Below are positions 1-9,049 of a stretch of 64,000 bases of DNA, in pieces. The stretch spans positions 930,001 through 994,000 of the forward strand of contig NZ_JADYWU010000001.1 in assembly GCF_015864665.1 (NCBI RefSeq). The letters are read 5' to 3'. A program made the position numbers and the translations under genes. Position 1 is the stretch's first letter; each line of letters opens with the position of its first letter. The notes beneath the pieces were generated by a model. The model had not been told where the DNA came from. It saw only the letters and a list, made by a program, of their open reading frames with translations, and searched no databases. The DNA comes from Salinibacterium sp. SWN167 (GTDB lineage Bacteria; Actinomycetota; Actinomycetes; Actinomycetales; Microbacteriaceae).

Positions 1-899
1 AGTGGCAAAAGGCCCGCGCGGCCCGCATGGCGAACTTCATCGTGGGCGAGGGCGACGACTCTGAGGCGCGCTACCGACAACTGGATGAGCTCAAGTACGC
101 GCTTCGTTCCGTGCACTTGTTCGCGCCGTGGATTCGCAACATTTACATTGCTACTGATTCTCCGCGCCCGGCCTGGTTGGCCGATCATCCGCGGGTCACG
201 TTGATGCGCAGCGAAGACTTCTTCGCGAACCACGACGACCTGCCAACGCACAACTCGCATGCGGTCGAGAGCCAGCTGCACAACATCCCGGGCCTCAGCG
301 AACACTTCTTGTATTCCAACGACGACATGTTCTTCGGTCGCTCGGTAAGCCCCTCGGCGTTCTTCACCCCTGGCGGCATCTCGAAGTTCATCGAGGCACG
401 CACCCGCATCGGTTTGGGCGAGAGCAGCATTGAGCGCTCTGGATTCGAAAACGCGGCCCGCGTGAATCGTCGACTACTTCAGGAGAAGTTCGGCGCGACG
501 ATCACTCGCCACCTGGAGCACGCGGCGACCCCGCTGCGCATTTCGGTGATGAAGGAACTCGAGCAGACTTTCCCGGAAGATTTCAAGCGCACGAGCGCGA
601 GCGCCTTCCGCCAGGCCACGGATGTGTCTGTCACGAACTCGTTGTACCACTACTTCGCGCTGCTGAGCGGCAAGGCAATGATCCAGTCGGATGCCAAGGT
701 CAAGTACGTCGACACAACGTCGCTTGAGGGTTTGCGCAAGATGCGCTCGCTGCTGCGCAAGCGCACGAGCGACTTCTTCTGCCTCAACGATGGCAGCTTC
801 CCGGAGATCTCGGTTGAGGACCGTGCGGCGGCAGTCGGCTCATTCCTTGATGAGTACTACCCGGTGGCGGCCCCGTGGGAGTTGCCAGAGCCCGAGTAG
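1..899 (+). CDS. Stealth family protein, sugar-phosphate transferase (5' truncated)
   Basis: The reading frame is open to the left edge, so the gene begins outside the window; the first ATG at 27 is internal. Stealth proteins are predicted hexose-1-phosphate transferases that build phosphate-linked capsule or cell-wall polysaccharide. The visible part carries the conserved CR2 block (RYRQLDELKYALRSV, then IRNIYIATD and the acidic SNDDMFFGR), a CR3-like region (RHLEHAATPLRISVMKELE, then TSASAFRQATDVSVTN) and a short CR4-like CLNDG near the C-terminus. The CR1 segment would lie upstream. Family assignment is from these motifs; substrate is unknown. It converges on the phosphodiesterase gene that follows. 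Confidence 0.85.
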   Translation, partial: WQKARAARMANFIVGEGDDSEARYRQLDELKYALRSVHLFAPWIRNIYIATDSPRPAWLADHPRVTLMRSEDFFANHDDLPTHNSHAVESQLHNIPGLSEHFLYSNDDMFFGRSVSPSAFFTPGGISKFIEARTRIGLGESSIERSGFENAARVNRRLLQEKFGATITRHLEHAATPLRISVMKELEQTFPEDFKRTSASAFRQATDVSVTNSLYHYFALLSGKAMIQSDAKVKYVDTTSLEGLRKMRSLLRKRTSDFFCLNDGSFPEISVEDRAAAVGSFLDEYYPVAAPWELPEPE

Positions 900-916
900 C
901 GGCTAGCCGCTAGCGG
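897..916. terminator. Overlapping palindromes between convergent genes
   Basis: TAGCGGCTAGCCGCTA (897-912) is a perfect 16-base palindrome and overlaps a second one, CCGCTAGCGG (907-916). It starts on the stop codon of the Stealth gene and lies between two convergent genes. It may act as a bidirectional terminator, but there is no T tract, so this is weak. Confidence 0.3.
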
Positions 917-931
917 TTGACGCGTGGTGCC

Positions 932-1939
932 CTATGCCGCGACGGTGATTGCTGAGATTGTGTTTGTGGCGACGTCACTCTGAGTGTCATCGGCGACGGT
1001 AGTGGGCGCGGCGTCAGCGGTGCTGTCAGTGGTGACGCTAGCCGTGACGTGCGGGTTCACTGCGGGGGCGATGGTGATGCCCTCCTTGACCAGAATTGCA
1101 GCGGTCTCTTCTGGTGTCACATAGGCGAGACTTCCGTAGTCGCCAAGCGGTACCACCGAGTGCAAGACGGTGTCGTCATACACGTGCACCAGGTTGAACG
1201 ACTGGGCGCCATCGCGGCCACGACTGCCGCCAACGGCCACGTTGAGGTCTTGCGTGTAGCAGGTTGCCGAGGCAACAGACACGGGGATGCCGGCGAAGGT
1301 TGCCGCCGTGGAATAGTGCAGGTGGCCGGCGATGATGCTGCGGATGTCGCTGCCACGAATGACAGCCGCCAACTCTTTCTGGCCACGTAATTCGACGGTC
1401 ACCGCAAGGTCAAGCACGGCGGGTACCGGCGGGTGGTGCATGGCGAGAATGGTGCCGTGGGGTGCCGGGGTGGCAAGCACATTCTGCAACCACAGCAGCT
1501 GGGCATCCGTGACATGGCCGTAGTGGTGGTCGAGAACGGTGGAATCAAGCGAGATGATGCGAAGCCCGTTGATGTCGATGACTCGGTCGATGGGGTCTTC
1601 GGAGGCGGCCTCATCGAGCAGGTGTGCGTTGAACGCAGAGCGGTTGTCGTGGTTGCCCATGACCCACACCACGCGAGCGCCGAGGCGTTCTGCTGCAGGT
1701 TCGACGATTTCGCGAATAGCGCGGTAGGCCACCGGGTCGCCCTTGTCGGCGATGTCGCCGGTGAAGATAATTGCTTCGGGACGGGAGTTGGATTCCTCAA
1801 GTTCGGCAAACAATTGCCGGAGCTTGACCTCGCTGTCGAGGGAGTCGTAGAGCTTCCCCCCGTTCGCCAAGAAGTGAGTGTCACTCAGATGCAAAACGAA
1901 ATGGTCGGGCCGTGGATACTGCGACGCGTAGCCGGTCAT
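932..1939 (-). CDS. CpdA-type metallophosphoesterase (3',5'-cyclic nucleotide or phospholipid phosphodiesterase)
   Basis: Calcineurin-like dinuclear metal phosphoesterase. The metal-binding motifs are present in order: SDTH, GDIADKG, GNHDN, HHPP and GHLH, within the first two thirds of the protein. This set and spacing match the CpdA class, which hydrolyses cyclic nucleotides or related phosphodiesters in the cytoplasm. The last 40 or so residues are Ala/Thr/Val-rich and probably disordered. I place the start at 1939 (MTGYASQY). Longer in-frame starts exist at 1963 (ATG) and 1990 (TTG) but add residues not typical of the family; no candidate has a strong ribosome site. Substrate is not determined by the sequence. 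Confidence 0.85.
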   Translation of the reverse strand: MTGYASQYPRPDHFVLHLSDTHFLANGGKLYDSLDSEVKLRQLFAELEESNSRPEAIIFTGDIADKGDPVAYRAIREIVEPAAERLGARVVWVMGNHDNRSAFNAHLLDEAASEDPIDRVIDINGLRIISLDSTVLDHHYGHVTDAQLLWLQNVLATPAPHGTILAMHHPPVPAVLDLAVTVELRGQKELAAVIRGSDIRSIIAGHLHYSTAATFAGIPVSVASATCYTQDLNVAVGGSRGRDGAQSFNLVHVYDDTVLHSVVPLGDYGSLAYVTPEETAAILVKEGITIAPAVNPHVTASVTTDSTADAAPTTVADDTQSDVATNTISAITVAA

Positions 1940-2197
1940 AGAAATAGTCCAACACTTCAACATGGATGCGAGGTGAACATACTGCGGCAAGTTGCAGCGC
2001 GGTACAAGGGTTTAGGCGGGTCGCGCCGCGGTTTGTGGCCCGGTTTGGGGGTCTCAGCGGGCGTTGCGGTACGCCGTTTCGAGGCGGCTACGGCGGATGC
2101 TGCTGCTCTCTTAGCCCTTGTTGGGGGAAGCGTCGATCGTGGCAGGCGAGATACTCTCGACTAGTGCGCTCGGGGGAGTGCGCTTTGGGGGGAAAGA

Positions 2198-3052
2198 ATG
2201 ACTGAAGACGTTCACACTGTGCCGGTAGTTTCGCCGTTAGACGCGGTGGGTGACTTGATTGATCGACCGGCAGCGTATTCAGTTATTGAAGAACTGTTCC
2301 GCGTTCAGGCGACGATGGAGCCGCGCAGCACGCTTCGGCGGGTTTTCGGTGCCCGACCCGTTCACGCGGATGCGCAGAGCTGGTTCGCTGGGGCGATCGG
2401 TGAGCTTAAAGTCGGCGAGCTTCTTTCACGACTTGGGCCGGAGTGGACTGTGTTGCATGCGGTCCCGGTGGGTAAGGGCGCGAGCGATATTGATCACGTG
2501 GCCATCGGCCCGGGCGGAGTTTTCACGATCAACACGAAGCGTCATCGGGGCAAGAAAATATGGGTCGGCGACACAATGCTCATGGTCTCCGGGCAGAAGA
2601 CAGATCACCTTCGCAACTCTCGTCATGAGGCCAAACGGGCCGCGAAGTTGCTGACGCGGGCCGCCGGGATTGCTGTTGATGTGCATCCGGTGTTGGCCAT
2701 TGTCGAGCCAGCATCCTTCACGTTCAAGCAGCACCCCAAAGATGTAAGCGTCATGGATGCGCGGGCTCTACCTCGGTGGCTGAAGCGCCGCACGACTGCA
2801 CTCGACGCCGACGCGCTTTCGCGAATCCTCGCGGCCGCAGTTGAGGTACGAACTTGGCACTCAACGGCGGATCTCACCATCGACCCCACCTACCGTGCAC
2901 GGTTCACGGCGCTGGATCGCGAAAACAACCAGGCGTATGTCGTGCGGATGACGTGGGCCATCGCTGCGGCGATCTCAGCCGGCTTTGTCGCGATCACCTA
3001 TCTTCTGCCCGCGATATCGGCGGCGATGATCGCCGCCGTCGGCGCACTGTAA
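2198..3052 (+). CDS. NERD domain protein, predicted nuclease-related, membrane-anchored
   Basis: The 284-residue protein has a NERD (nuclease-related) domain at about residues 65-190. It shows the family pattern GELKVGELL, then DIDHVAIGPGGVFTINTK, where the D and K of the PD-(D/E)XK-like core are conserved. A hydrophobic segment at about residues 248-284 forms one or two C-terminal membrane spans with the bulk probably cytoplasmic. The start at 2198 is preceded by a strong GGGGGGAAAG ribosome site. NERD proteins are often linked to DNA processing, but the role of this stand-alone form is not known. Confidence 0.8.
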   Translation: MTEDVHTVPVVSPLDAVGDLIDRPAAYSVIEELFRVQATMEPRSTLRRVFGARPVHADAQSWFAGAIGELKVGELLSRLGPEWTVLHAVPVGKGASDIDHVAIGPGGVFTINTKRHRGKKIWVGDTMLMVSGQKTDHLRNSRHEAKRAAKLLTRAAGIAVDVHPVLAIVEPASFTFKQHPKDVSVMDARALPRWLKRRTTALDADALSRILAAAVEVRTWHSTADLTIDPTYRARFTALDRENNQAYVVRMTWAIAAAISAGFVAITYLLPAISAAMIAAVGAL

Positions 3053-3102
3053 AACCACGGGGATTGCAGCACGCCCACCAGCGGGTTTTCGCCAGCTGAG
3101 CG

Positions 3103-3957
3103 CTAGTCCCGCCAGCTGTGCTGCGGCACCCAGCCGAGCAACCGCTCGGCCTTGGCAATCGACGTCAGCGACGCATTGACGCCAAGCTCGCCGCGAACCT
3201 CTACGCCGGGGAACACCTCAGCCACGAGCTCTGCATTCGGGCGTGACATGACGGTGTCGGCGGCGAAGATGTTGAAAACGTCATAGCCGGGGCGGGAGGT
3301 TTCCAGTGCCAGACGGATGGCGTTGGCTCCGTCGCGGGCATCGATGTAACCCCAGAGGTTCCACGACCGCTGTCGGGCATCCGCATCGAAGCTCGGGAAT
3401 TCGGCGTAGTCGGCAGGGTCCATCACGTTGGAGAAACGCAGCGCGGTGATGGTCAGCGTGGGATCCCAGCGCACAAACTTTTGCGCCATCTCTTCCTCAA
3501 GATGCTTCACCATTGAGTAGGTCGACTCGGGGCGCGTCTCGTATTCCTCATCGAGCGGAATGTAGGGCGGGGGAGTCTCGAACGGCAGCCCGAGCACCGT
3601 CTCGCTCGAGGCATACGCGATTGTCTTGATGCCGAGTCGCTTGCACGCCTGAAACACATTGAACGTGGCATTCATGTTGTTCTGAAAAGTGGCCACATCG
3701 GACCAGAGCCCTGGCGCAGGGATCGCACCGAGGTGAGCGACAGCATCCACGCCGTCGTGGCGGCCGTTCACGCCGGCGAGAGCATCGACGACCTGGCCAT
3801 AGTCGGTGAGGTCAACGTAGGTGAACTGGGTGCGGTCGGGGCCAGCCATATCGAGCACAATCACCGTGTGACCAGCCGCACGCAAGCCTGCGACAGCCGC
3901 CCGCCCGAGCTTGCCGTTTCCACCGGTGACGGCGATACGAAGGGGAGTGAATGTCAT
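3103..3957 (-). CDS. NAD(P)-dependent extended-SDR epimerase/dehydratase
   Basis: Rossmann-fold protein of 284 residues. The N-terminal GGNGKLGRAAV gives the GxxGxxG dinucleotide motif, an acidic residue follows (VLDMAG), and YSMVK gives the catalytic YxxxK of extended short-chain dehydrogenases. The family includes nucleotide-sugar epimerases and uronate dehydrogenase-like enzymes; the substrate cannot be read from the sequence. TAGCTCCTTTGC directly upstream on the complement of the minus strand leaves an AAGGAG ribosome site ahead of the ATG. It is a single gene, with the DUF4132 gene about 80 bases away on its C-terminal side of the map and transcribed in the same direction. Confidence 0.85.
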   Translation of the reverse strand: MTFTPLRIAVTGGNGKLGRAAVAGLRAAGHTVIVLDMAGPDRTQFTYVDLTDYGQVVDALAGVNGRHDGVDAVAHLGAIPAPGLWSDVATFQNNMNATFNVFQACKRLGIKTIAYASSETVLGLPFETPPPYIPLDEEYETRPESTYSMVKHLEEEMAQKFVRWDPTLTITALRFSNVMDPADYAEFPSFDADARQRSWNLWGYIDARDGANAIRLALETSRPGYDVFNIFAADTVMSRPNAELVAEVFPGVEVRGELGVNASLTSIAKAERLLGWVPQHSWRD

Positions 3958-4037
3958 GGCTAGCTCCTTTGCTTGGCACGATTGTGAATCGTTTTAGATG
4001 ACCGGGAGCAATGCTAGCTCTGTGCATGCTGACGCGC

Positions 4038-7000
4038 CTAGGCCGCGCCAAAAAACTCGTAGTCCGCAACGAGCTCGGCCAGCAGTGCGGGTGGCAGCTC
4101 CGAGAATTGTGCTGCGCCACCGCTGCCGCGCGGAGTGATCCGGCGAATGGTGAGCGCCCCGAGCTCGATAGGGATGTTCGTTTCCGGCAAGCTGCTTCCC
4201 GAAAACGACAGCACGCCTTCCAACCCGACGGTATCGAACCGCTTCACGTATTCGAAGAAGCTCACGTCGTCACCCGTCTCCCCACGGTTCCATTCCCTCG
4301 CTTTCGCTCGCGAGCGGAGTCGGAACGATTCACTCTCCGTCCCGTCGAGGTTGTCGCGCCGTGATTCCGTTCCTGTGGTGGCAATCGGGGTTGCGCCAAA
4401 TTGGTCAAAGCCGAGCCCCAAGGGGGCTGCACTCGCGCGCCAGGCCTCAATCACGGAGGTGTCGAGCGTTGTCGGGTGCGCAACGCTCACGCGGGCATCC
4501 GGGGTCACTTCGACAGGCGAGCCATCAACGGTTCGTAGGGTGCCGTCGAGATCAGGGCGAACTGTGATGCCATCGATGTGCCAGACCAACGCCGCAACGA
4601 GAACGCCCATGATCGGATGCTCGAGCAGCCGTTCGCGCCACTCAGCGCCAGTCCACTCCCGTCGTACGCACATCGCGTCGTAAAGCCGTCGGCGTTGGAT
4701 TGTGACGACCGCGGTGAGCTCCTTCTTGTTGGTGGCCAAGTGGGTTTTCGCTGCCGCAGCAGATTCGTCAGCCTTGCGCGGGGCGGGGAGTGCCTTGATC
4801 AGTTCGCCCTCAGCAGTTTCGAGACTGAGTTTGAGAGAGGTGCCGAAGCGCGCCACAAACGAGCGCGGCCCATAGTCGAGCGCGAACGTGCGTGAACTGT
4901 CGAGACCGGCGGTCGGGATCATCCGATCGGCAAGTTCGTCTGTCGACCACCCGCGGGCCTCGGCGATCGCATCGACAAGCTCGCCAGCCCGCTTTTGGAT
5001 GCCGGCGGTGCGATACCGCCGTGCCGTCGCGACGAGGAGCTGTGTCGGTTCTGGATCGCCCGAGAGCGACAAGACCACGAGGAGTGCGTCGATCTGCGCC
5101 CGCTTCAAATGCTTACGTCTCATGTACTGCCGCACGATTTCGGCAAGCTCGGCGCCTGGAACGTGGCTGCAGAGGGAGAGGATGCCACGGTGTGCTGTCG
5201 CGGTTGGCACCTTGCCATATTCCCGCAAACGTTCCCGTTCGAAATAGTCCAACTCTCTTGAGTTCGCGAGAGAAAACTCCGGTGGCAAATCTGCATCCAC
5301 GATGTCGAAGAACAGCAGAGTTTCGCGCGTAATTTCCGGATCATCTAGAGCGAGTGCCTTCACGATGCCTGAATAGCGGATAGCAGCTGTGAACGCTTTC
5401 TCCATGGAGACGGCGTCGTCTTTCGTCGCGTCGCGTGCGATCCACGTCGTCAGCACGAAGCGGCCGAGTGCACTGGCGCTCGCCGCAGTGAGCGTACGCA
5501 GGTATAGCGGCAGCAGACCCGCACCGGCAGGGTCTTTCAGCGTGAAGCCGAGAACGGTCCACCAGCGCAGAACGTCGGAGGGCACCTCAACGCCGTCCGC
5601 GTAGGCGGCCGTCGGCAGGTCGGCGAAGGGAAACCACTCCATCTCCTTGGGCAGGCCCTTAGCGAGTCCCTTGGCTGCCTCGGACGCAAGAGCAGATGGC
5701 TGCAGATAAACACCGATGTTTCGCCCTAGTCGCTCAAGCGCGGCGATGATCGTTGCGCGAACTGTCGGGACTGTTTCTTGTTCGAGTTGCTGAGCGAGTG
5801 CATCAACCGCCCAGTCGCCGCCGAGCGATCCCACCCAGACCACTGCTGCGGTGCGAATTTCGGTGTTGCCGACGCGGAGAGACTCCTCGGCGATGCGCTC
5901 CGCCAGGCCGTGCTTCTCCAGCACCCGCTGAGCCGCTGCGCGATTCGACTTTGCAGTGCCGATTGCGAGGTCAGTAACAAGGGGTAAGTAGCGCGCAGCG
6001 AGACGGGGAGATGCTTCCAGAATCGGAAGCACATCGGCGCGCAAATCGTTGCCGGACCAGTGGCCTTCGATCTCACCGAATTCAAGACCCAGAACCACAT
6101 CAAATAGGTGGGGGTTCTCCGCCATGAAGCCCACAAGTTGGGCGGGCAACAGCGATGGTCCGCTGAAATAGTCGGTGAGCGCTGAACCGAAGATATGGAT
6201 GTTGGCGTTGCTGACCGTCGACCCCGATTGGATGAGCGCGTGTGCGATCGAACGAGCGTCGATCTCCCGATCGCTATCGCTGGCTCCACGTCCCCAGTAG
6301 GAGGTTCCTGATTGCCGTACCCAGTTGACAGGGGCGAAGCCCACGAGGCGATGGCTTACGTGATTCAGCGGGTATAACAGAGTGCGCTCGAGTGCCTCGC
6401 CTCCGTAGGAGAGGTAGTTGACGATTTGGGGTAGCGCTTTCAGCGTCGCGTCTGCCTCAACGACGTGCTGCTCATAGGACTCAACTAAGTTGCCTGTGGC
6501 GTTGCCCGGGTATTTCTTGAGAAAATCCTCTCGTTCTTTCTTTGCCGATTCGACCAGGCGGCTCTGTCGTGCGCGGTAGTCCGTGACAGCCGTGCGTATC
6601 GATTCGACAGCGGCGTCGTCGAGCACATTCTCGGCGAGTGGCACCATCGCGGGTACCGCAATGTGCTCCGGGGCTCCATACAGCTCGTAAATAGCGAGGC
6701 GTTGAATCGCCCGATCGATCTCTACCGTGCCCTTCGTGCCTCGTGCAAGCGCGCGCTCAAGTACACCGATGGCAGCCGGGATATCTGGCACGTTCTCCAG
6801 TGCGTAGATGACCCTTTCGCGATGGGCTGCAGACCCCGTTTCGAGAAGAGTTTCGAGAACGGCGAGTTGGCGGGCAGGGGCGATTCCGCGTAGAACGGCC
6901 AGTGCAGGCATCCGCAATTTCTTATCGCCGTGAATGGCGAGGGCTGCGATGAGCTCCCCATGCATCTCTGCAAGCGGGGGATGGCTCGCGGCGATTCTGA

Positions 7001-7604
7001 CTAACTCGAAGAGCGCTCCGTACGTGAATTTGGGGAGCAAGTCTTCAAGCGCGTCGGCGTTCGTGACGAGAAACTCAGCCATGCCGGGAATCGCTCGAAG
7101 TCCGGTGGCTCGATAGCGAGCGTAATCGTCTGCAGTGCCGATTAGTTCGGCGATCAACGTTCGGGGGAGATCATTCTCGTTCACCTGCTCAAGTCGCATG
7201 AGCGCGGCGATTCTTTCAGTCGTTATCGACGTGAACGGAATGTCGGCAAACCTCCGCCGTCCGTTGCGGCTGAAAGCAGACAAGGCATCCATGACGAGCG
7301 CCCACACAGAGTTGGGCATCGCGCCAGGAGTGCTGAGGGGCTCGACTCGTGCCGCCGAGAGAAAACGACCCCACCGCACGAGAGTCTCATCGTCGGCTCG
7401 CTCAATGGACTCCAGCTGAAGGTAGAAGTCCGTGCGGGTAAGGGTGTCGATGCTGCAAAACGCGGCACGGTCGTTCTTGCTGAGCCGCGACGGATAATCC
7501 TGATTGCTGCCGTCGAAGACGTAGTCGAGAATGTCGTGACGCAGCACAACATCCAATTCCGCCAAAGAATCTGCGAGCAGAGTGCGGGGGTCGCTGGATG
7601 TCAT
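4038..7604 (-). CDS. Large DUF4132 domain protein
   Basis: A 1188-residue protein. The C-terminal part has the DUF4132 pattern: RRRLYDAMCVRREW, a conserved HPIMGVLVAALVW segment, then RVSVAHPTTLD and a final YEFFGAA. The rest is helical and HEAT-like, for example repeated short helices around residues 560-640. Relatives include the E. coli MolR/YehI group; no biochemical role is established. The ATG at 7604 is chosen because GTGAGGAACC lies just before it; a GTG four codons further up is the alternative. The neighbouring WapI-like gene is on the same strand, 145 bases upstream. Function unknown. Confidence 0.8.
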   Translation of the reverse strand: MTSSDPRTLLADSLAELDVVLRHDILDYVFDGSNQDYPSRLSKNDRAAFCSIDTLTRTDFYLQLESIERADDETLVRWGRFLSAARVEPLSTPGAMPNSVWALVMDALSAFSRNGRRRFADIPFTSITTERIAALMRLEQVNENDLPRTLIAELIGTADDYARYRATGLRAIPGMAEFLVTNADALEDLLPKFTYGALFELVRIAASHPPLAEMHGELIAALAIHGDKKLRMPALAVLRGIAPARQLAVLETLLETGSAAHRERVIYALENVPDIPAAIGVLERALARGTKGTVEIDRAIQRLAIYELYGAPEHIAVPAMVPLAENVLDDAAVESIRTAVTDYRARQSRLVESAKKEREDFLKKYPGNATGNLVESYEQHVVEADATLKALPQIVNYLSYGGEALERTLLYPLNHVSHRLVGFAPVNWVRQSGTSYWGRGASDSDREIDARSIAHALIQSGSTVSNANIHIFGSALTDYFSGPSLLPAQLVGFMAENPHLFDVVLGLEFGEIEGHWSGNDLRADVLPILEASPRLAARYLPLVTDLAIGTAKSNRAAAQRVLEKHGLAERIAEESLRVGNTEIRTAAVVWVGSLGGDWAVDALAQQLEQETVPTVRATIIAALERLGRNIGVYLQPSALASEAAKGLAKGLPKEMEWFPFADLPTAAYADGVEVPSDVLRWWTVLGFTLKDPAGAGLLPLYLRTLTAASASALGRFVLTTWIARDATKDDAVSMEKAFTAAIRYSGIVKALALDDPEITRETLLFFDIVDADLPPEFSLANSRELDYFERERLREYGKVPTATAHRGILSLCSHVPGAELAEIVRQYMRRKHLKRAQIDALLVVLSLSGDPEPTQLLVATARRYRTAGIQKRAGELVDAIAEARGWSTDELADRMIPTAGLDSSRTFALDYGPRSFVARFGTSLKLSLETAEGELIKALPAPRKADESAAAAKTHLATNKKELTAVVTIQRRRLYDAMCVRREWTGAEWRERLLEHPIMGVLVAALVWHIDGITVRPDLDGTLRTVDGSPVEVTPDARVSVAHPTTLDTSVIEAWRASAAPLGLGFDQFGATPIATTGTESRRDNLDGTESESFRLRSRAKAREWNRGETGDDVSFFEYVKRFDTVGLEGVLSFSGSSLPETNIPIELGALTIRRITPRGSGGAAQFSELPPALLAELVADYEFFGAA

Positions 7605-7748
7605 GTGGTTCCTCACCGGGACGCGAACACGGGGTGAGTGAACCTCACAATGAAATGCTACGGGGCTGGATGCTACCGCGCTGTCCCCACATAGGGGCGC
7701 GTTGAGCGCGACGTTAGCAGTGCCTCGGCAGCACTCGCGGTGAGCGTC

Positions 7749-8225
7749 CTAGCCGCGCAGGGGGAACTCGGCGAGTTCCGTCTCCCACGCCGCGACCGCC
7801 TGCTTGAGGTCACTCGGCGCGATCGTGAGGTCCATGAAGAATTCCATCTCGCTCGTCACGCTCGGCGGCTGTGACTCAAGCCAGAGGAACACACGGAGCA
7901 CAACGGCGGCGGGAGCGAAGCTCACGAGGCCAAAACCGAGATTCGGTTCGACGTGAGAAATGGTGGGCTGCAGCGCGCCGGCCCCGCTCAGCTCCATCGG
8001 CTCAACGAGCCCGCGGGCGGCACGCGTCAGCCACCTGCCGAGGCTGCGGGCCTCATCCACGAGCAAGCATGGCTCAAGAAAGTTCCACTCTTCGGAGCCG
8101 CAACGGGCGCGCCCATCGATCAGCAGCCAGTTGGCGTCGTACGAATCAACGCGCACATCCTCAAACTGGTAAGCCATGGGCTCGATGCTGAGATAGTTCG
8201 TTCCGCCAGCGTCCCATAACTCCAT
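7749..8225 (-). CDS. WapI-like (immunity-family) hypothetical protein
   Basis: A 158-residue soluble protein with no signal peptide. The region YQFEDVRVDSYDANWLLIDG followed by W-F-EPCLLVDEARSLGRWL resembles the WapI family, whose founder is the immunity protein for the B. subtilis WapA contact toxin. Actinobacteria carry many stand-alone members with no adjacent toxin, and no polymorphic toxin is visible here. Similarity is from memory of the family pattern, so the assignment is moderate. It lies between tRNA-Lys and the DUF4132 gene, on the same strand as both. Confidence 0.55.
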   Translation of the reverse strand: MELWDAGGTNYLSIEPMAYQFEDVRVDSYDANWLLIDGRARCGSEEWNFLEPCLLVDEARSLGRWLTRAARGLVEPMELSGAGALQPTISHVEPNLGFGLVSFAPAAVVLRVFLWLESQPPSVTSEMEFFMDLTIAPSDLKQAVAAWETELAEFPLRG

Positions 8226-8321
8226 GATGAGGAGCCTAATCGCGGCACGCTCCTGAATGCGGAAAACAACCGCAAGCCGGAGAGCAACCGCAATCAGCTA
8301 CCCCTAAGGCGGAGAAAAATG

Positions 8322-8394
8322 TGGGCCCGCCGGGACTCGAACCCGGGACCCGCGGATTAAAAGTCCGATGCTCTACCAACTGAGCTACAAGCCC
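8322..8394 (-). tRNA. tRNA-Lys(UUU)
   Basis: Read on the minus strand, a 73-nt cloverleaf starts GGGCTTG at 8394 and ends CGGGCCC plus discriminator A at 8322. The acceptor pairs fully with two G-U pairs. The anticodon arm CGGACTTTTAATCCG gives loop CTTTTAA with anticodon UUU. The T arm is CCGGG-TTCGAGT-CCCGG. CCA is not encoded. Confidence 0.97.
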
Positions 8395-8419
8395 TACACG
8401 TTAAGCGTACCGTGAACTT

Positions 8420-9049
8420 ATGGCAGATAACTTCCATAAGCCCACTCAATACTCTGGAGATAAGTTTGACACATTCGAAGGCGGTCAAGATCCAGCCCAA
8501 ATAATGCGCGCGGCCCATGACACGGCCCACGCACTCATCGATGGTGCTCGCAATTCGGATGATCCTGCCGTAGTCGACCGAATCGTCGCGTACACCGACA
8601 AGCACGGCATTGATGCGCTCGCCGAGCTCTGGTCGCGATCGAGCGCCAGCAGCCTTCCTGGCGCACTCTGGCGCATCTATTTGCTGCGTGCCGTCATCCA
8701 ACAGGATGCGGTAGGCACGAGCCTTCTCTTCCAGCGCGGTATCGAGACTCTTCCCACTATCGATGCCGCCGTTACTGGTGCCGTGAATCCGACTGGGCCT
8801 CACGAGATCAAGGAGCTTGCAGACCAGATTCTGCGTGGGCTCTTCCACGGCGACTTTGGGGTCGCCCTCGATCGTGCAGCATCCTTCAGTCGCATCTTGG
8901 CGTCAGGAGCGACGAGCGTTGCGGATGATCAAGAACTCTTGAATCCCGAACGTGCCAGTGAGCTCACCACTCGAGCCGCTCGCTACTCGCTCACCGCGCA
9001 AGAATTCACGGCCTGCGCGAAGTTATTCCGCTCAGGCTCCCTCGACTAG
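8420..9049 (+). CDS. Conserved actinobacterial hypothetical protein
   Basis: A 209-residue, mainly helical, soluble protein. The region around DKHGIDALAELWSRSSASSLPGALWRIYLLRA is very conserved among Microbacteriaceae and relatives as far as I recall. Some database entries label such proteins as an RNA polymerase beta subunit, but no RNA polymerase motif is present and the size is wrong, so I would not carry that name over. The gene starts 25 bases from the 5' end of tRNA-Lys, transcribed away from it. Its stop codon overlaps the stop codon of the convergent potC gene, leaving no room for a terminator. Function unknown. Confidence 0.75.
   Translation: MADNFHKPTQYSGDKFDTFEGGQDPAQIMRAAHDTAHALIDGARNSDDPAVVDRIVAYTDKHGIDALAELWSRSSASSLPGALWRIYLLRAVIQQDAVGTSLLFQRGIETLPTIDAAVTGAVNPTGPHEIKELADQILRGLFHGDFGVALDRAASFSRILASGATSVADDQELLNPERASELTTRAARYSLTAQEFTACAKLFRSGSLD

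Noticed and set aside
8357-8848. 163-codon open frame overlapping tRNA-Lys
   Set aside because: It runs through the tRNA and opposite the conserved hypothetical gene; no family features.
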